From Comamonadaceae bacterium (GTDB taxonomy: Bacteria > Pseudomonadota > Gammaproteobacteria > Burkholderiales > Burkholderiaceae_C), in assembly GCA_947373185.1 (NCBI GenBank), contig CANBWP010000021.1, positions 1 through 40,808 on the forward strand: 40,808 nucleotides of DNA, given 5' to 3'. Below are positions 14,554 to 23,571 of this stretch, in pieces (the first letter of the stretch is position 1; the number at the start of each line of letters is the position of its first letter). A model generated the notes under the pieces. That model did no database searches. It saw only the letters and a program-made list of their open reading frames with translations, and was not told the DNA's origin. The translations under genes were made by a program, and so were the position numbers.

Positions 14554-16326
14554 TTAAACCCCATCCAGCCAAGCGCTGGTGCGGTCTTGGTGGGTGTTGT
14601 TGCTTTGGCTGTAACTCAAACGCCAGGTGTGCACATCGCTTGGGATGTTCAGACTCAGCTCAAACACCTTTTGATCGCGAGTGATGGTGGCGCTGGCTTT
14701 TTTGTCCGAGCCCAAAAGCAGCGTGAGGTCTTCTAATTTTTTCAAACGCCAAGTTTGTGACTTGGCCTTGCTGCTGGCCACAGCCCACCATTCATCACCT
14801 GCAGCCATGCCGGCACGCTCTGCTGCACCCCCGCGCAGGACCGATTTGATTTGCACCACGCCTTGAACTTCCGCCACGCGCAAGCCCAAGCGTTGTGCCA
14901 TTTGTGGCGCGTCTTCATGGACCACCACGCCATGCGAGGACAGCAAAGTTTTGAGAGGCAACTCTCGCGTGCCATGGACCCAAGCTTTGAGTTCTTTTTT
15001 CCAACTGCGGCCTGTTTGCGCTTCAAATTCTGCCAACAAGTCGGCTTCGGTCATGGGGCCACCTTTGCAGCGTTGCCAGAGCCCGCGCATCACCTGGTCC
15101 AAATTGGCCGCACCTTCAGCGCGCATGCTGAGGTCTAAGCACAGTGCCACCAAAGCACCTTTGGTGTAGTAGCTGATGGTGGCGTTGGGGGTGTTCTCGT
15201 CTTGGCGGTAATACTTGACCCAAGCATCGAAACTGGCCTGCGCCACAGACTGCAGATGGCGCCCCGGGGCTTGCAAAACCATGTTAATGGTTTTGTTGAT
15301 CAGCTTGAAATAGGTGGCGTCGTCAATCAGTTTGGCGCGGCGCAGCAGCAAGTCGTCGTAGTAGCTGGTAAAGCCTTCAAAGAACCACAGCAGCTCGGTG
15401 TAATTTTCTTGGGTGTAGTCGTAGCGTTTGAATTCTGCGGGGCGCAGTTGCTTCACATTCCAGGTGTGAAAGTACTCGTGACTGATCAGGCCCAGCAAGG
15501 TGACATAGCTCTCGGGCATTTTCTTCATGCCGATGGCCGGTAAGTCACGGCGATTGCAAATGAGCGCGGTGGAGTTGCGATGCTCTAAACCGCCGTAACC
15601 CTCTTCGACGGCATTGAGCATGAACACATAGCGCTTGTAAGGTGCATGGGCTGCGGGTCTTTTTTCGTGCCAGAACTTGAGTTCAGTTTCGCAAATTTTT
15701 TGGGTGTCGGCCAGCAAGCGTGCGCCGTCAAATGAGGCCATCGCGCCTGCCACCACAAACTCATGCGGAATGCCGCAGGCGGTAAATTGGCCACGCCAGA
15801 ACGGGCCCAATTCAAAGGGGCAGTCAGCCAACTCGTCGTAGTTCTGTGCCGCATACTCGCCAAAACCTTGCTTGTTCACTTTGACCACTGAAAGACCTGT
15901 GGCCACAGACCAGCTGGCGCCCTTGAGAGGCGACAGCGTGAGGCCGTGAGGGGCGTCTTCTTGGCCATGCACACGCAAGCACAGGCTGGTGCCGTTGAAG
16001 AAACCGCGCTGGGTGTCTAGCCATGCGGTGCGCACCGAGTTGTCAAAGGCATAGACCTCGTAGGTCAGTTGCAAGGCGAGGTTTTCTTTGGCATCGGTTT
16101 GCCATTGGCTTTTGTGGTTCTGAAACACCGCCACCGATTTGCCGCCTTGGTAGGCCTTGAGGTTTTGCAAATTCTTGGCAAACTCGCGAACCAAATAACT
16201 GCCAGGAATCCACACCGGCAGTGACACCACTTGGCCCGCTTGGGGCTTGGCAATGTGCAAAGACACTTTGAACAAATGGGCGTGGGTGTGACTGGCGTCG
16301 ACGGTGTAATGAACAGGGGAGGTCAT
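14554..16326 (-). CDS. M61-family metallopeptidase with PDZ domain (glycyl aminopeptidase-like)
   Basis: This 590-residue protein has the order typical of M61 peptidases. An N-terminal beta domain covers about 1-180, including VWIPGSYLVREFAKN. The catalytic domain has GGLEHR at 245-250, zinc motif HEYFH at 283-287, and third ligand Glu317 in FFEGFTSYYDD. A PDZ domain follows at about 480-570 with RAGMAAGDEWWAV. The family prefers N-terminal glycine or alanine. No signal peptide is visible, so it is probably cytoplasmic. It is followed on the same strand by no close partner and convergent with paaK, 24 bp away. The DUF3429 gene lies 23 bp upstream, so co-transcription with the dsbC-like unit is likely. 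Confidence 0.88.
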   Translation of the reverse strand: MTSPVHYTVDASHTHAHLFKVSLHIAKPQAGQVVSLPVWIPGSYLVREFAKNLQNLKAYQGGKSVAVFQNHKSQWQTDAKENLALQLTYEVYAFDNSVRTAWLDTQRGFFNGTSLCLRVHGQEDAPHGLTLSPLKGASWSVATGLSVVKVNKQGFGEYAAQNYDELADCPFELGPFWRGQFTACGIPHEFVVAGAMASFDGARLLADTQKICETELKFWHEKRPAAHAPYKRYVFMLNAVEEGYGGLEHRNSTALICNRRDLPAIGMKKMPESYVTLLGLISHEYFHTWNVKQLRPAEFKRYDYTQENYTELLWFFEGFTSYYDDLLLRRAKLIDDATYFKLINKTINMVLQAPGRHLQSVAQASFDAWVKYYRQDENTPNATISYYTKGALVALCLDLSMRAEGAANLDQVMRGLWQRCKGGPMTEADLLAEFEAQTGRSWKKELKAWVHGTRELPLKTLLSSHGVVVHEDAPQMAQRLGLRVAEVQGVVQIKSVLRGGAAERAGMAAGDEWWAVASSKAKSQTWRLKKLEDLTLLLGSDKKASATITRDQKVFELSLNIPSDVHTWRLSYSQSNNTHQDRTSAWLDGV

Positions 16327-16349
16327 GAATCAAAAACGCTGAAGGGAGA

Positions 16350-16799
16350 TCAGGTGGCGGCTGCGCCAATCAGGCAACTGAGGACGGCCACGATGGTGAG
16401 GTGCTTGCGCAGCGGCAACCACTCTTGCAGGCCTGCCTCTGGGTAGGTTTTGCGGTCCACCGCATAGCAAATGCCCAAGATGACAGCCAGCAATGGCAAG
16501 CCGGCATAGGCGGGCATGGTGATGGCGATCCATGCCATCAAGGAGGGCACCACGCCCCAGCCAAAATGAAACAGTGGCGCATTGTGCATGCGCGTGGTGT
16601 TGCGAAAGCCAATGCCCCAGTGAATGCCGCCCAAGAAAGACACAATGGCGGCGCCATAACCCGTCAAGGCCAAGGCCACAAAGGGATGCAAGTCGGCATC
16701 GATCAGCCACAACAACACGGCCAGTCCGACAAACGGAATGAGCCCCGCATAGGCCAATAACTTGACGTGTTTGCGCGTTTGATCTGGATGGGCGCTCAT
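16350..16799 (-). CDS. DUF3429 family inner-membrane protein
   Basis: This 149-residue protein has four or five hydrophobic helices and the typical DUF3429 core: LAYAGLIPFVGLAVLLW, then GYGAAIVSFLGGIHWGIG, WGVVPSLMAWIAI and LLAVILGICYAVDRKTY. Its function is not established. Its ATG overlaps the stop of the dsbC-like gene (ATGA at 16796-16799, minus strand), so translation is coupled. Confidence 0.8.
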   Translation of the reverse strand: MSAHPDQTRKHVKLLAYAGLIPFVGLAVLLWLIDADLHPFVALALTGYGAAIVSFLGGIHWGIGFRNTTRMHNAPLFHFGWGVVPSLMAWIAITMPAYAGLPLLAVILGICYAVDRKTYPEAGLQEWLPLRKHLTIVAVLSCLIGAAAT

Positions 16800-17509
16800 G
16801 ACTTGACCGCGTTCAAGAGGGTTTCAATTTGTGCCGCATCGATGGCGCCAGGCACGCGCGTGCCATCAGCGGCGAATGAGGTGGGTGTGCCGTTGATTCT
16901 GTTTTTCTTGCCAAACTCAAGGATGGCTTCAATGTTGTGGTTGTCACAGGTTGCCGCAGGTGGCGTGATGCCTTGCTGCATCCAGTCGTTCCAAGTTTTG
17001 AGGCGGTCTTTGGCACAAGCAATGTTTTTCGATTTGACTTTGGAGTCTTCGCCCAACACGGGATACAGCATGTGATAGATGGTCACGTTGTCAATTTTTT
17101 GCAGGTCTTTTTCAAAGCGTTTGCAATAGCCACAGTTGGGGTCAACAAATACCACCAGTTTGCGCTTGCCATTGCCCTTGACTTGTGTGAAGGCGTATTT
17201 GGTGGGAATGCTGTCAAAGGGGACGGCCGAGAGTTTGTCCGTGCGCTCTTCAGTCAGGTTGCGTTTTTGTTTGGTGTCAATCAAAGCGCCTTGAATGAGA
17301 AAGTCGCCTTTGGCGTCGGTGTAAAACAACTCGTTGCCTTGAACACGCACTTCAAACACGCCCGGCATGGGCGTTTTGCTGATCTCTTCAATTTTGGGCA
17401 AAGAGGGCAGACGTTCGGTCAAGGTTTTTTTCAAGTTGGCATCTTGGGCCAACACATTGCTGCAGGCCATCAGCATCAAGGCTGCCGTGAAGGCGGGGAT
17501 CAAACGCAT
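16796..17509 (-). CDS. DsbC-like periplasmic thiol:disulfide interchange protein
   Basis: This 237-residue protein has a signal peptide (residues 1-21, cleaved near VLAQ). An N-terminal dimerisation domain covers about 25-85, with GVFEVRVQGNELFYTDAKGDFLIQG. A thioredoxin domain follows with the active site CGYC at 126-129 in FVDPNCGYCKRF. These are DsbC/DsbG features: it would isomerise wrong disulfides in the periplasm and be kept reduced by DsbD. A second Cys pair (IACAKDR and ATCDN) matches the structural disulfide of DsbC. The LMAC at 13-16 only superficially resembles a lipobox. DsbC rather than DsbG is favoured but not proven. Confidence 0.85.
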   Translation of the reverse strand: MRLIPAFTAALMLMACSNVLAQDANLKKTLTERLPSLPKIEEISKTPMPGVFEVRVQGNELFYTDAKGDFLIQGALIDTKQKRNLTEERTDKLSAVPFDSIPTKYAFTQVKGNGKRKLVVFVDPNCGYCKRFEKDLQKIDNVTIYHMLYPVLGEDSKVKSKNIACAKDRLKTWNDWMQQGITPPAATCDNHNIEAILEFGKKNRINGTPTSFAADGTRVPGAIDAAQIETLLNAVKS

Positions 17510-17528
17510 GCGGTGGATATCCTCTGAA

Positions 17529-18734
17529 TCAATCAGTGTGGTGAGAGTTGCTTGTTGAATTTGAAGGGCTTTGCATGGCGTGGCCGGCCATCCATTTTTT
17601 CAAGGGCGCCAGTTGGTTGAAACCTGACAGGCCCCAATTGCGAATTTTTTGCAGGGGCCACGCAGGCTGCGCAAACAAGACTTGCAAGCCGTCCGTGATG
17701 CAGCCCATGGCCAAGACTTCGGCTTTGCGAGCGCGTTCGTAACGGCGCAAGAGTTTGAGGTCGCTCAAGGGGCGCCAAAACTCTTTGGCTTCAATCACCT
17801 GGGCCAACCGCATGACGTCGCCCAGACCCACATTCAGGCCCTGGCCAGCCAATGGGTGCATGGCGTGGGCGGCATCGCCAGCCAACGCAAAGGCGTTCGC
17901 ATGTTCTGTGCTGTTCTTGGCGGGCATGTGACCCGTCCATGTCTCAGCGCGTGCCAGTTGCAAGGGCCATACGGCGCGTTCACTGCGCAACTGAATCGGG
18001 CCGGCCACACCTTGGCTGGCGGTGAACAGTTGCTGACAAAAATCAGTTTCGTCGGCTTTTAAAAGTTCTTGGGCGCGCTCGGGGGTGAGCGACCACACAA
18101 TGGCCCACGCATGGCTGTCTTCGCCCCCAATGGGCAAGAAGGCCAAGATTTCGGGGCCGTAGCTGTTTTGAAACCATTGCCGAGCCACCTGGCCATGCGG
18201 GGCTGCTGTTTGAATACGGCAGGCCAAGGCATGTTGCGCGTAATGTTTCACTTCAAATGGCACACCCAGTTCTTGGCGCGTTTGGCTGGCGCGGCCTTCG
18301 CAAATGACGGTCAAGGGCGCGTTGACGGCCTCACTGAGCTCTTCAATCAATGGTTGAAATCGCACGGCGGTGGCCAATTTGTCTTCCAAGGCGGGCACGT
18401 CAATCATCCAATTGAGTGCGGCCACACCTTGTTGTGCGGCGCTGAAGTCAAGGCTGCCGCCTTGATCGCCCTCGATGTGCATCTGAAGAATGGGGGTGCA
18501 GTCTGTGCCGTCTGGCCAGCAGCGCAAATCGGTCAGCAATTGTTTGGCGGCCGAGTTCAATGAATAGGCGCGAACATCGCTGTGCCCTGAGGCTGGTTTT
18601 TCGGATGGGGTCTTGTGAACCAATGCCACCCGCAAACGTTGCGCGGCCAACAGCAGCGCAAGGGTGCGGCCGACAATGCCGGCGCCACGGATGCAAACGT
18701 CAAAGGGTGTGGAAGAGGTGGCCATGTGGGGCAT
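17529..18734 (-). CDS. UbiH/COQ6-family FAD-dependent monooxygenase
   Basis: This is a flavoprotein hydroxylase of the ubiquinone biosynthesis type. The N-terminal dinucleotide-binding loop is VCIRGAGIVGRTLALLLAAQ, a slight variant with Arg in place of the usual Gly/Ala. The second FAD motif GDAAHAMHPLAGQGLNVGLGDV is textbook for the UbiH/UbiF/COQ6 group. UbiH, UbiF and UbiI cannot be told apart from sequence alone. I chose the ATG at 18732-18734 (401 residues). An ATG three codons later (18725) is equally possible, and the longer frame to 18812 would overlap the MocA-like gene and adds residues unlike the family. No good ribosome binding site is seen. Confidence 0.82.
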   Translation of the reverse strand: MPHMATSSTPFDVCIRGAGIVGRTLALLLAAQRLRVALVHKTPSEKPASGHSDVRAYSLNSAAKQLLTDLRCWPDGTDCTPILQMHIEGDQGGSLDFSAAQQGVAALNWMIDVPALEDKLATAVRFQPLIEELSEAVNAPLTVICEGRASQTRQELGVPFEVKHYAQHALACRIQTAAPHGQVARQWFQNSYGPEILAFLPIGGEDSHAWAIVWSLTPERAQELLKADETDFCQQLFTASQGVAGPIQLRSERAVWPLQLARAETWTGHMPAKNSTEHANAFALAGDAAHAMHPLAGQGLNVGLGDVMRLAQVIEAKEFWRPLSDLKLLRRYERARKAEVLAMGCITDGLQVLFAQPAWPLQKIRNWGLSGFNQLAPLKKWMAGHAMQSPSNSTSNSHHTD

Positions 18735-18768
18735 TGTAGAAGGCGTTCGGGCTGCCGTGCGCGTTGAT

Positions 18769-19512
18769 TCAGCCTTGTTCAGCGGGTGAGCCCCATTCAA
18801 GTTGAATGCCATGCAGCTGGGCCAAGCGGGTCATGTCGTCAGGCGAGTCCATGTCCACGCAGTAATGGGTGTTGGGCGTTGGCCAAAGCAGTGCCTGCTC
18901 TGGATGCTGTTGGCGCCACGCTTTGCCACCAGGCAAGGCCTGCGCGGCTTGATGGGCGCCGCTTTGAAGTAAATCTTGCATGACCTGGGCAGACAGCATG
19001 ACGGGGTTGCCAGGCTGACCCTTGACCAAGGGTTGCAAAAATTGGGTGGTGTGGGGGCTGTGTTTGACCGCCGCCATCAAATCGCGCAGATCTTGGGCCT
19101 CAAGGAGGGGCTGATCGGCCAATGCCACCATCAGCCATTGGGGGGTCAAGCTTTGCGCTTTGGCCAAACCCACATGGAGCGAGCTGTTTTGACCGTCGCT
19201 GGGCTGTGGGTTGAGCACCCTGTGCACAGGCATGTCGCAGCCTTTGCTGGCGGTGTCTAGCGCCCATCCACTTTGGCGCAGCGACGCTTCGATGCGGTCG
19301 GCGTTGTGCCCCAGAACCAGCACGGTTTCGTTGATGCCGGCGTTTTGCAGGTTGTGAAGCAGGCGTGCCAGCAGGCTCTGGCCATCCCTTTGAAGCAGGC
19401 ATTTGGGGCGACCGCCCATTCTGGAAGCGGTGCCTGCAGCCAGCACCACGGCCACCACGCGCAGGCGAGGGCAGGGGGTGGGAAGGCTGCAATGGACGTT
19501 CACATCGGTCAT
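18769..19512 (-). CDS. MobA/MocA-like nucleotidyltransferase (NTP transferase)
   Basis: This 247-residue protein has the Rossmann-like nucleotidyltransferase signature [34 protein letters not shown] at the N-terminus and the metal-binding ALADQPLL segment near residue 130. Late motifs are [10 protein letters not shown] and [12 protein letters not shown]. This pattern fits MocA (molybdopterin cytidylyltransferase) better than MobA, since MobA usually has a shorter core. Other small-molecule NTP transferases are possible. No molybdoenzyme or moa genes are in the window. It lies upstream of the UbiH-like gene on the same strand and divergent from ychF. Confidence 0.78.
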   Translation of the reverse strand: MTDVNVHCSLPTPCPRLRVVAVVLAAGTASRMGGRPKCLLQRDGQSLLARLLHNLQNAGINETVLVLGHNADRIEASLRQSGWALDTASKGCDMPVHRVLNPQPSDGQNSSLHVGLAKAQSLTPQWLMVALADQPLLEAQDLRDLMAAVKHSPHTTQFLQPLVKGQPGNPVMLSAQVMQDLLQSGAHQAAQALPGGKAWRQQHPEQALLWPTPNTHYCVDMDSPDDMTRLAQLHGIQLEWGSPAEQG

Positions 19513-19540
19513 GGTCTGAAATTAGACCACGCACACCCTT

Positions 19541-19546
19541 TAAAAT
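19541..19546 (+). promoter_or_regulatory. Candidate -10 element for ychF
   Basis: TAAAAT lies 34 bp before the ychF ATG in a short AT-rich patch between divergent genes. The -35 is not well defined. A small inverted repeat GGTCT-N6-AGACC (19513-19528) lies just upstream. Assignment rests on position and composition. Confidence 0.35.
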
Positions 19547-19580
19547 CACGGATTATTCGCAGAATCCAAGAAAGTCCCTC

Positions 19581-20672
19581 ATGAGCCTCAAATGCGGCAT
19601 TGTGGGCTTGCCCAACGTTGGCAAGTCCACCCTTTTCAACGCCCTGACCAAAGCGGGCATTGCGGCCGAAAACTATCCGTTTTGCACCATTGAGCCCAAC
19701 ACCGGCGTCGTGGAAGTGCCCGATCCTCGTCTGCAAGAACTGGCTGCCATCATCACGCCAGAGCGCATCGTGCCCGCCATTGTGGAGTTCGTTGACATTG
19801 CTGGCTTGGTGGCGGGTGCCAGCACAGGCGAAGGCTTGGGCAATAAATTCCTGGCGCACATTCGCGAAACAGACGCCACCATCAATGTGGTGCGCTGCTT
19901 TGAAGACGACAACGTGATTCACGTCGCGGGCCGCGTCGACCCCATCTCCGACATTGAAGTGATTCAAACCGAGTTGTGCTTGGCCGACTTGTCAGCCGTC
20001 GAAAAAGGCTTGCACCGTGTCAACAAAACCGCGCGCTCAGGTGACAAAGAATCCATCAAATTGGTGGCCATCTTGGAGAAATGCCAAACCGCGTTGAACG
20101 AAGGCAAACCCGTTCGCACCATCGACTTCAGCAAAGAAGAACGTCCTTTGTTGCAACAGTTTTTCTTGATCACCGCCAAGCCCGCCATGTTTGTGGCCAA
20201 CGTGGCCGAAGATGGTTTTGAAAACAACCCCTTGCTGGACCGACTCAAAGAATACGCCGCTGCGCAAAATGCACCGGTGGTGGCCATCAGTGCCAAGTTG
20301 GAAGCTGAGATGTCTGAAATGTCGGACGAAGACCGCCAAATGTTCTTGGAAGAGCTGGGTCAAACCGAGCCCGGCCTGAATCGCCTGATTCGTTCTGCCT
20401 ATGCACTGCTGGGCTTGCAAACCTATTTCACCGCGGGTGTGAAAGAAGTCCGCGCTTGGACCATTCATGTCGGCGACACAGGCCCACAAGCTGCGGGTGT
20501 GATTCACACCGACTTTGAAAAAGGCTACATCCGCGCGCAAACCATTGCGTACGAAGACTTCATCAACTTCAAGGGTGAGCAAGGCGCCAAGGATGCGGGC
20601 AAGATGCGCGCCGAGGGCAAAGAGTACGTCGTCAAAGATGGCGACGTGATGAACTTCTTGTTCAGCGCCTAA
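19581..20672 (+). CDS. ychF: Redox-regulated ATPase YchF (Obg-family, ribosome-associated)
   Basis: This 363-residue protein has exactly the usual YchF length when begun at the ATG at 19581; the open frame extends further upstream but without family similarity. The P-loop is GLPNVGKST at 8-16, [10 protein letters not shown] is the switch I region and [10 protein letters not shown] the G3-like motif. A coiled-coil insert covers about 130-200, and the C-terminal TGS domain starts at [14 protein letters not shown]. YchF binds ATP in preference to GTP because the G4 motif is altered, and it associates with ribosomes and the stress response. It is monocistronic here. Confidence 0.95.
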   Translation: MSLKCGIVGLPNVGKSTLFNALTKAGIAAENYPFCTIEPNTGVVEVPDPRLQELAAIITPERIVPAIVEFVDIAGLVAGASTGEGLGNKFLAHIRETDATINVVRCFEDDNVIHVAGRVDPISDIEVIQTELCLADLSAVEKGLHRVNKTARSGDKESIKLVAILEKCQTALNEGKPVRTIDFSKEERPLLQQFFLITAKPAMFVANVAEDGFENNPLLDRLKEYAAAQNAPVVAISAKLEAEMSEMSDEDRQMFLEELGQTEPGLNRLIRSAYALLGLQTYFTAGVKEVRAWTIHVGDTGPQAAGVIHTDFEKGYIRAQTIAYEDFINFKGEQGAKDAGKMRAEGKEYVVKDGDVMNFLFSA

Positions 20673-20686
20673 GAGAATGAAAGCGC

Positions 20687-20709
20687 TCAGGGGCAAACCA
20701 TGTCCCTGA
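20687..20709. terminator. Hairpin between convergent genes
   Basis: TCAGGGGCA and TGTCCCTGA pair over 9 bp (one G-U) around a 5-nt loop, in the 46 bp between the ends of ychF and the marR-type gene. There is no long T run, so it may act as a weak terminator or as an RNA 3'-end stabiliser for either gene. Confidence 0.45.
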
Positions 20710-20718
20710 AGCCTCACT

Positions 20719-21219
20719 TTAGGTTTTGAGACCCTGCGCTTCTTCAAGCGCTAGGTTTTCAATCAAGGCCAGCAAGGTTTGGCGGGTGGTGAGCAGGTCG
20801 GCTGCGCTCACACCCTTGACCGCCACATGGTTGACGTCAACGGCCAGAGGCACCAGTACTTTTTTCAAAGCGCGTCCTTTGGCCGTGAGGAAGACGTACA
20901 TGTTTTTGCGGTTTTCGGGTCGCTGGCGCCGCTCGACATAACCCAACTCTTCCATGGCCTTGATGGCGCTGAAGGTGGTGGGCTCCATCACACCGGCCAA
21001 GTCACTGAGCTCTTTTTGTGTGAGACCTTCTGCGGTCCAAAGAATGCGCAGAAAGGTCCAGTGTCCAAATGAAACCTGGTGTTCTTGCAGCCTGACCTGA
21101 AGCCGCTTGTTGAAGGCACGGCCTGCGTCTCGCACCAAATGCGCCAGGCGATCATCGGGCACCGACTCGCGCCAGTGCCGCAAAATGCTTTGGGTATCGC
21201 CTGCCGGTTTTTTAGCCAT
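20719..21219 (-). CDS. MarR-family transcriptional regulator of the phthalate cluster
   Basis: This 166-residue protein has the winged-helix MarR domain: FGHWTFLRILWTAEGLTQKELSDLAGVMEPTTFSAIKAMEELGYVERRQRPENRKNMYVFLTAKGRAL, in which the recognition helix and the RRQRPENRK wing are clear. Helices on both sides serve dimerisation. MarR regulators often sense aromatic acids and release DNA on binding them. The gene overlaps the dihydrodiol dehydrogenase gene by 8 bp and is last in the reductase-dehydrogenase-regulator arm. A palindrome in the divergent promoter (23459-23475) is a natural target. Autoregulation would follow if it binds there. Confidence 0.85.
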   Translation of the reverse strand: MAKKPAGDTQSILRHWRESVPDDRLAHLVRDAGRAFNKRLQVRLQEHQVSFGHWTFLRILWTAEGLTQKELSDLAGVMEPTTFSAIKAMEELGYVERRQRPENRKNMYVFLTAKGRALKKVLVPLAVDVNHVAVKGVSAADLLTTRQTLLALIENLALEEAQGLKT

Positions 21220-22435
21220 GTGGCACGCTCACTTGGTGCTGCATGGCCACGGCTTGGCCTGTTTGAGCGGCTTCAAGCAATCCCAAACAAACTTCGGTGG
21301 TGGCACGGGCCCACTCGCCATTGTGAAGCAGGGGCGTGTCTAGCCTGAGCGCTGCCCATAGTTCGTCGATCACTTCTTGTCTGGGGTAGGAAGGCGGCGG
21401 CAAGCTCACGAAACGCTCTTGCGCGGGGCCGTACACATGAACGCCTGTGGGTGTGAGGCGCAAATCTGCTTGCTCACAACTGACGATGACGGGGCCAAAG
21501 TGTTGGTAGGCCGCTTCATTGAGCGCCGTGGGTTTGTACAAGCTGCCACCGTAATTGCGCGCTGCTTTGAGCGTGGCTTCTTCTTCTGTTGTGTGGGTGG
21601 TGGCCAAGCGCTGCTTGGCAGCGCCATAGCGCTTGGCGCTTTCGGCAAGGGGCTTGGGGTTGCCAATTTCACCGATGTCGCCCATCCAAATGTCGCTGTC
21701 GAATTGACCGTAGCCGTTGTAGGTGACGTTGGCAAATGCACCCGTTTCAAACTGCAACAAGGCACTGTAGGCGCCCTCTGTTGGTCTTTGCGCATCCCAT
21801 TGGCCGGTGCAGGCTTGCACCTGGGTCACTTGACCGCCCCCCAGTAAACGCACGACATCAATTTGGTGTGCGGCTTGGCTGTGAATCACGCCGCCACCCA
21901 ATTCGGTGTTGAGTTCTTCGGGCCTTCTTGGGCGGTACAAAAAGTCGGTGTAATTCAAGGCCGTGATCATGCGCACGCGGCCGAGTTGGCCCGACTCAAT
22001 CAGGTCAAAGGCTTGCAGCACAGGCGCATTGAAACTGTGGCTGTGACCGACCATCAATTGCACGCCGGCAGCGCGGCAAGCGTCGATCATTTGGTGGCAC
22101 TCTGCCAGCCGGATGGCCATCGGTTTTTCAACCCAGACATGCTTGCCATGCTTGGCGGCCAGTTGCACATGTTCAGCATGCAGGCCATGGGGCGAGGCAA
22201 TGTAAATCACTTCGATCTCTGGCAAGGCACAAAGCGCTTCCATGCACAAGACGCTTGGCGCTTGAAAGTCTTTTTCAAATTGCGTGCGGGCTTGCTCGAG
22301 CGGGTCGGTGGCGGCCACCAGTTGCACGCGGCCATCTTGCAAAAAAGTGGGCAGCATGAGGGTGAAAGCCCGGCCAAGGCCGGCCACCCCCACTTTGATG
22401 GGCGTGGTGTTGGACAGGTTGGCGTGAAGGTTCAT
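21212..22435 (-). CDS. Gfo/Idh/MocA oxidoreductase, probable cis-4,5-dihydrodiol phthalate dehydrogenase
   Basis: This 407-residue NAD(P)-dependent dehydrogenase has the Rossmann start IKVGVAGLGRAFTLMLPTF, the family motif VWVEKPMAIRLAECHQMI with the catalytic Lys of EKP, and GGGVIHSQAAHQIDVVRLL with the active-site His region. In known phthalate clusters the enzyme oxidising cis-4,5-dihydro-4,5-dihydroxyphthalate to 4,5-dihydroxyphthalate (Pht4) is of this family, not the short-chain type. Context (reductase 5 bp upstream, oxygenase and decarboxylase divergent) supports this function. The precise substrate is inferred. Confidence 0.8.
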   Translation of the reverse strand: MNLHANLSNTTPIKVGVAGLGRAFTLMLPTFLQDGRVQLVAATDPLEQARTQFEKDFQAPSVLCMEALCALPEIEVIYIASPHGLHAEHVQLAAKHGKHVWVEKPMAIRLAECHQMIDACRAAGVQLMVGHSHSFNAPVLQAFDLIESGQLGRVRMITALNYTDFLYRPRRPEELNTELGGGVIHSQAAHQIDVVRLLGGGQVTQVQACTGQWDAQRPTEGAYSALLQFETGAFANVTYNGYGQFDSDIWMGDIGEIGNPKPLAESAKRYGAAKQRLATTHTTEEEATLKAARNYGGSLYKPTALNEAAYQHFGPVIVSCEQADLRLTPTGVHVYGPAQERFVSLPPPSYPRQEVIDELWAALRLDTPLLHNGEWARATTEVCLGLLEAAQTGQAVAMQHQVSVPHG

Positions 22436-22440
22436 GCGCT

Positions 22441-23409
22441 TTAGAGTTCCAGTTCAATCACGCCTGCTTTGGCGCGGGCCACGCAGACCATCAGGTGCTG
22501 TTGTTTTTCTTCGTCGTTCAAAACGAAGTCGCGGTGATCGACATCGCCAGATGTGAAAGCCGTTTTGCAACTGCCACAGGTGCCACTCTCACAAGAGCTG
22601 GGCACGCTGTGACCCGCCTTGCGCAAGACCGCCAACATGCTGTCTTGGGCGCCGACGTCGAGCAGCTTGCCTGATTTGTTCAGTTTGATTTGAAACGGCA
22701 CAGAAGGGGCGGTCTGTGCGCTGTCGCTGGCACCAAAATTCTCGAAATGCACGTGCCCTTGCGGCCAATGGCCACTCATGTCGCGCACCGCATCCATCAA
22801 ACCCTGCGGGCCGCAGCAGTAAATGTGCGCGGCGGTGGGATTTTCTAAGACCGGCCACAAGTCGAGGCCCTCATCGGGGTTGCCGCCATCCAAATGAACG
22901 CTCACCACGCCCTGCGTTTCCAAGGCTTTGAGCTCGGGCAAGAAAGCTGCGCCGGCTGCATCGCGCGCGCAATAGTAAAACCGAAAGCGACCTGGCCCAG
23001 AAGCGGGGTGGCACATGCTGCGCGCCATGGACAAAAGGGGGGTGATGCCAATGCCACCCGCGATGAAGATGACTTCGGCCAAATTGTCTTGGAGACCAAA
23101 ATCATTCTTGGGGGTGCTCACGGGCAGCAGATCGCCCACTTGCACGTGTTCGACCATGCTCCTTGAACCACCGCGACCTTGGGGTTCGAGTTTGATGGCC
23201 AATTCGCAATAGGTCGTCTCGTGCGGGTCGTTGCAAAGCGAGTAATTTCTTTTTTGACCACTGGGTGTTTTGACCGTGAGGTGGGCACCGGCTGTGAAGG
23301 CGGGCAGGGCATGGCCCTTGGGATGCGCCAGTTTGAACAAATAGATGTCACGTGCAATCGATCGCTTTTCAATCACACGAAGGGGGAACAGGTCGGGCTC
23401 AAGTTGCAT
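22441..23409 (-). CDS. Phthalate dioxygenase reductase (FMN, 2Fe-2S)
   Basis: This 322-residue protein from the ATG at 23407-23409 matches the length and order of phthalate dioxygenase reductase. An N-terminal FMN-binding barrel has RNYSLCN and RGGSRSMVEH. An NADH-binding domain has FIAGGIGITPLLSMAR at about 115-130 and YCCGPQGLMDAVRDM at 197-211. A C-terminal plant-type ferredoxin domain has CESGTCGSC (Cys273, 278, 281) and a fourth Cys at 309. It passes electrons from NADH to the oxygenase's Rieske centre. The open frame extends to a TTG at 23475, but the extra residues are unlike the family and overlap the candidate operator, so the shorter start is preferred. Confidence 0.9.
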   Translation of the reverse strand: MQLEPDLFPLRVIEKRSIARDIYLFKLAHPKGHALPAFTAGAHLTVKTPSGQKRNYSLCNDPHETTYCELAIKLEPQGRGGSRSMVEHVQVGDLLPVSTPKNDFGLQDNLAEVIFIAGGIGITPLLSMARSMCHPASGPGRFRFYYCARDAAGAAFLPELKALETQGVVSVHLDGGNPDEGLDLWPVLENPTAAHIYCCGPQGLMDAVRDMSGHWPQGHVHFENFGASDSAQTAPSVPFQIKLNKSGKLLDVGAQDSMLAVLRKAGHSVPSSCESGTCGSCKTAFTSGDVDHRDFVLNDEEKQQHLMVCVARAKAGVIELEL

Positions 23410-23458
23410 GTCAGGTCGCAAAAAAGAAGTTAGATGTCCACATTGGGGATGCAGTGAT

Positions 23459-23475
23459 TTGTCAAAACTTGACAA
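23459..23475. promoter_or_regulatory. Candidate MarR operator over the oxygenase -35 region
   Basis: TTGTCAA-AAC-TTGACAA is a perfect 7-bp inverted repeat with a 3-bp spacer, the size and AT-rich character usual for MarR-family operators. Its right arm contains TTGACA (23469-23474), a perfect -35 for the plus-strand promoter. With a 17-bp spacer the -10 would be TTATCT (23492-23497). Binding here would block the oxygenase promoter. Confidence 0.6.
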
Positions 23476-23494
23476 AGATCATGGTTTGCCATTA

Positions 23495-23510
23495 TCTTAG
23501 GGCTCTAAGA
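23495..23510. promoter_or_regulatory. Second inverted repeat in the divergent phthalate promoter
   Basis: TCTTAG-GGCT-CTAAGA is a perfect 6-bp inverted repeat overlapping the presumed -10 and start-site region of the oxygenase promoter, 20 bp from the first palindrome. It may be a second regulator site or an mRNA 5' hairpin. Confidence 0.4.
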
Positions 23511-23571
23511 ATATTCGTGCAAGTATTTTTGAAAGCACTTTGTTTTTTCTCAACGACAAAAAACGAGAACC

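Noticed and set aside
18735..18812. Extending the UbiH-like gene to 18812
   Set aside because: It would overlap the end of the MocA-like gene by 44 bp and add an unstructured N-terminus before the FAD loop.
23410..23475. Extending the reductase gene to the TTG at 23475
   Set aside because: The extra 22 residues are unlike the family, the 322-residue form matches the known length, and the extension would run into the operator and promoter.
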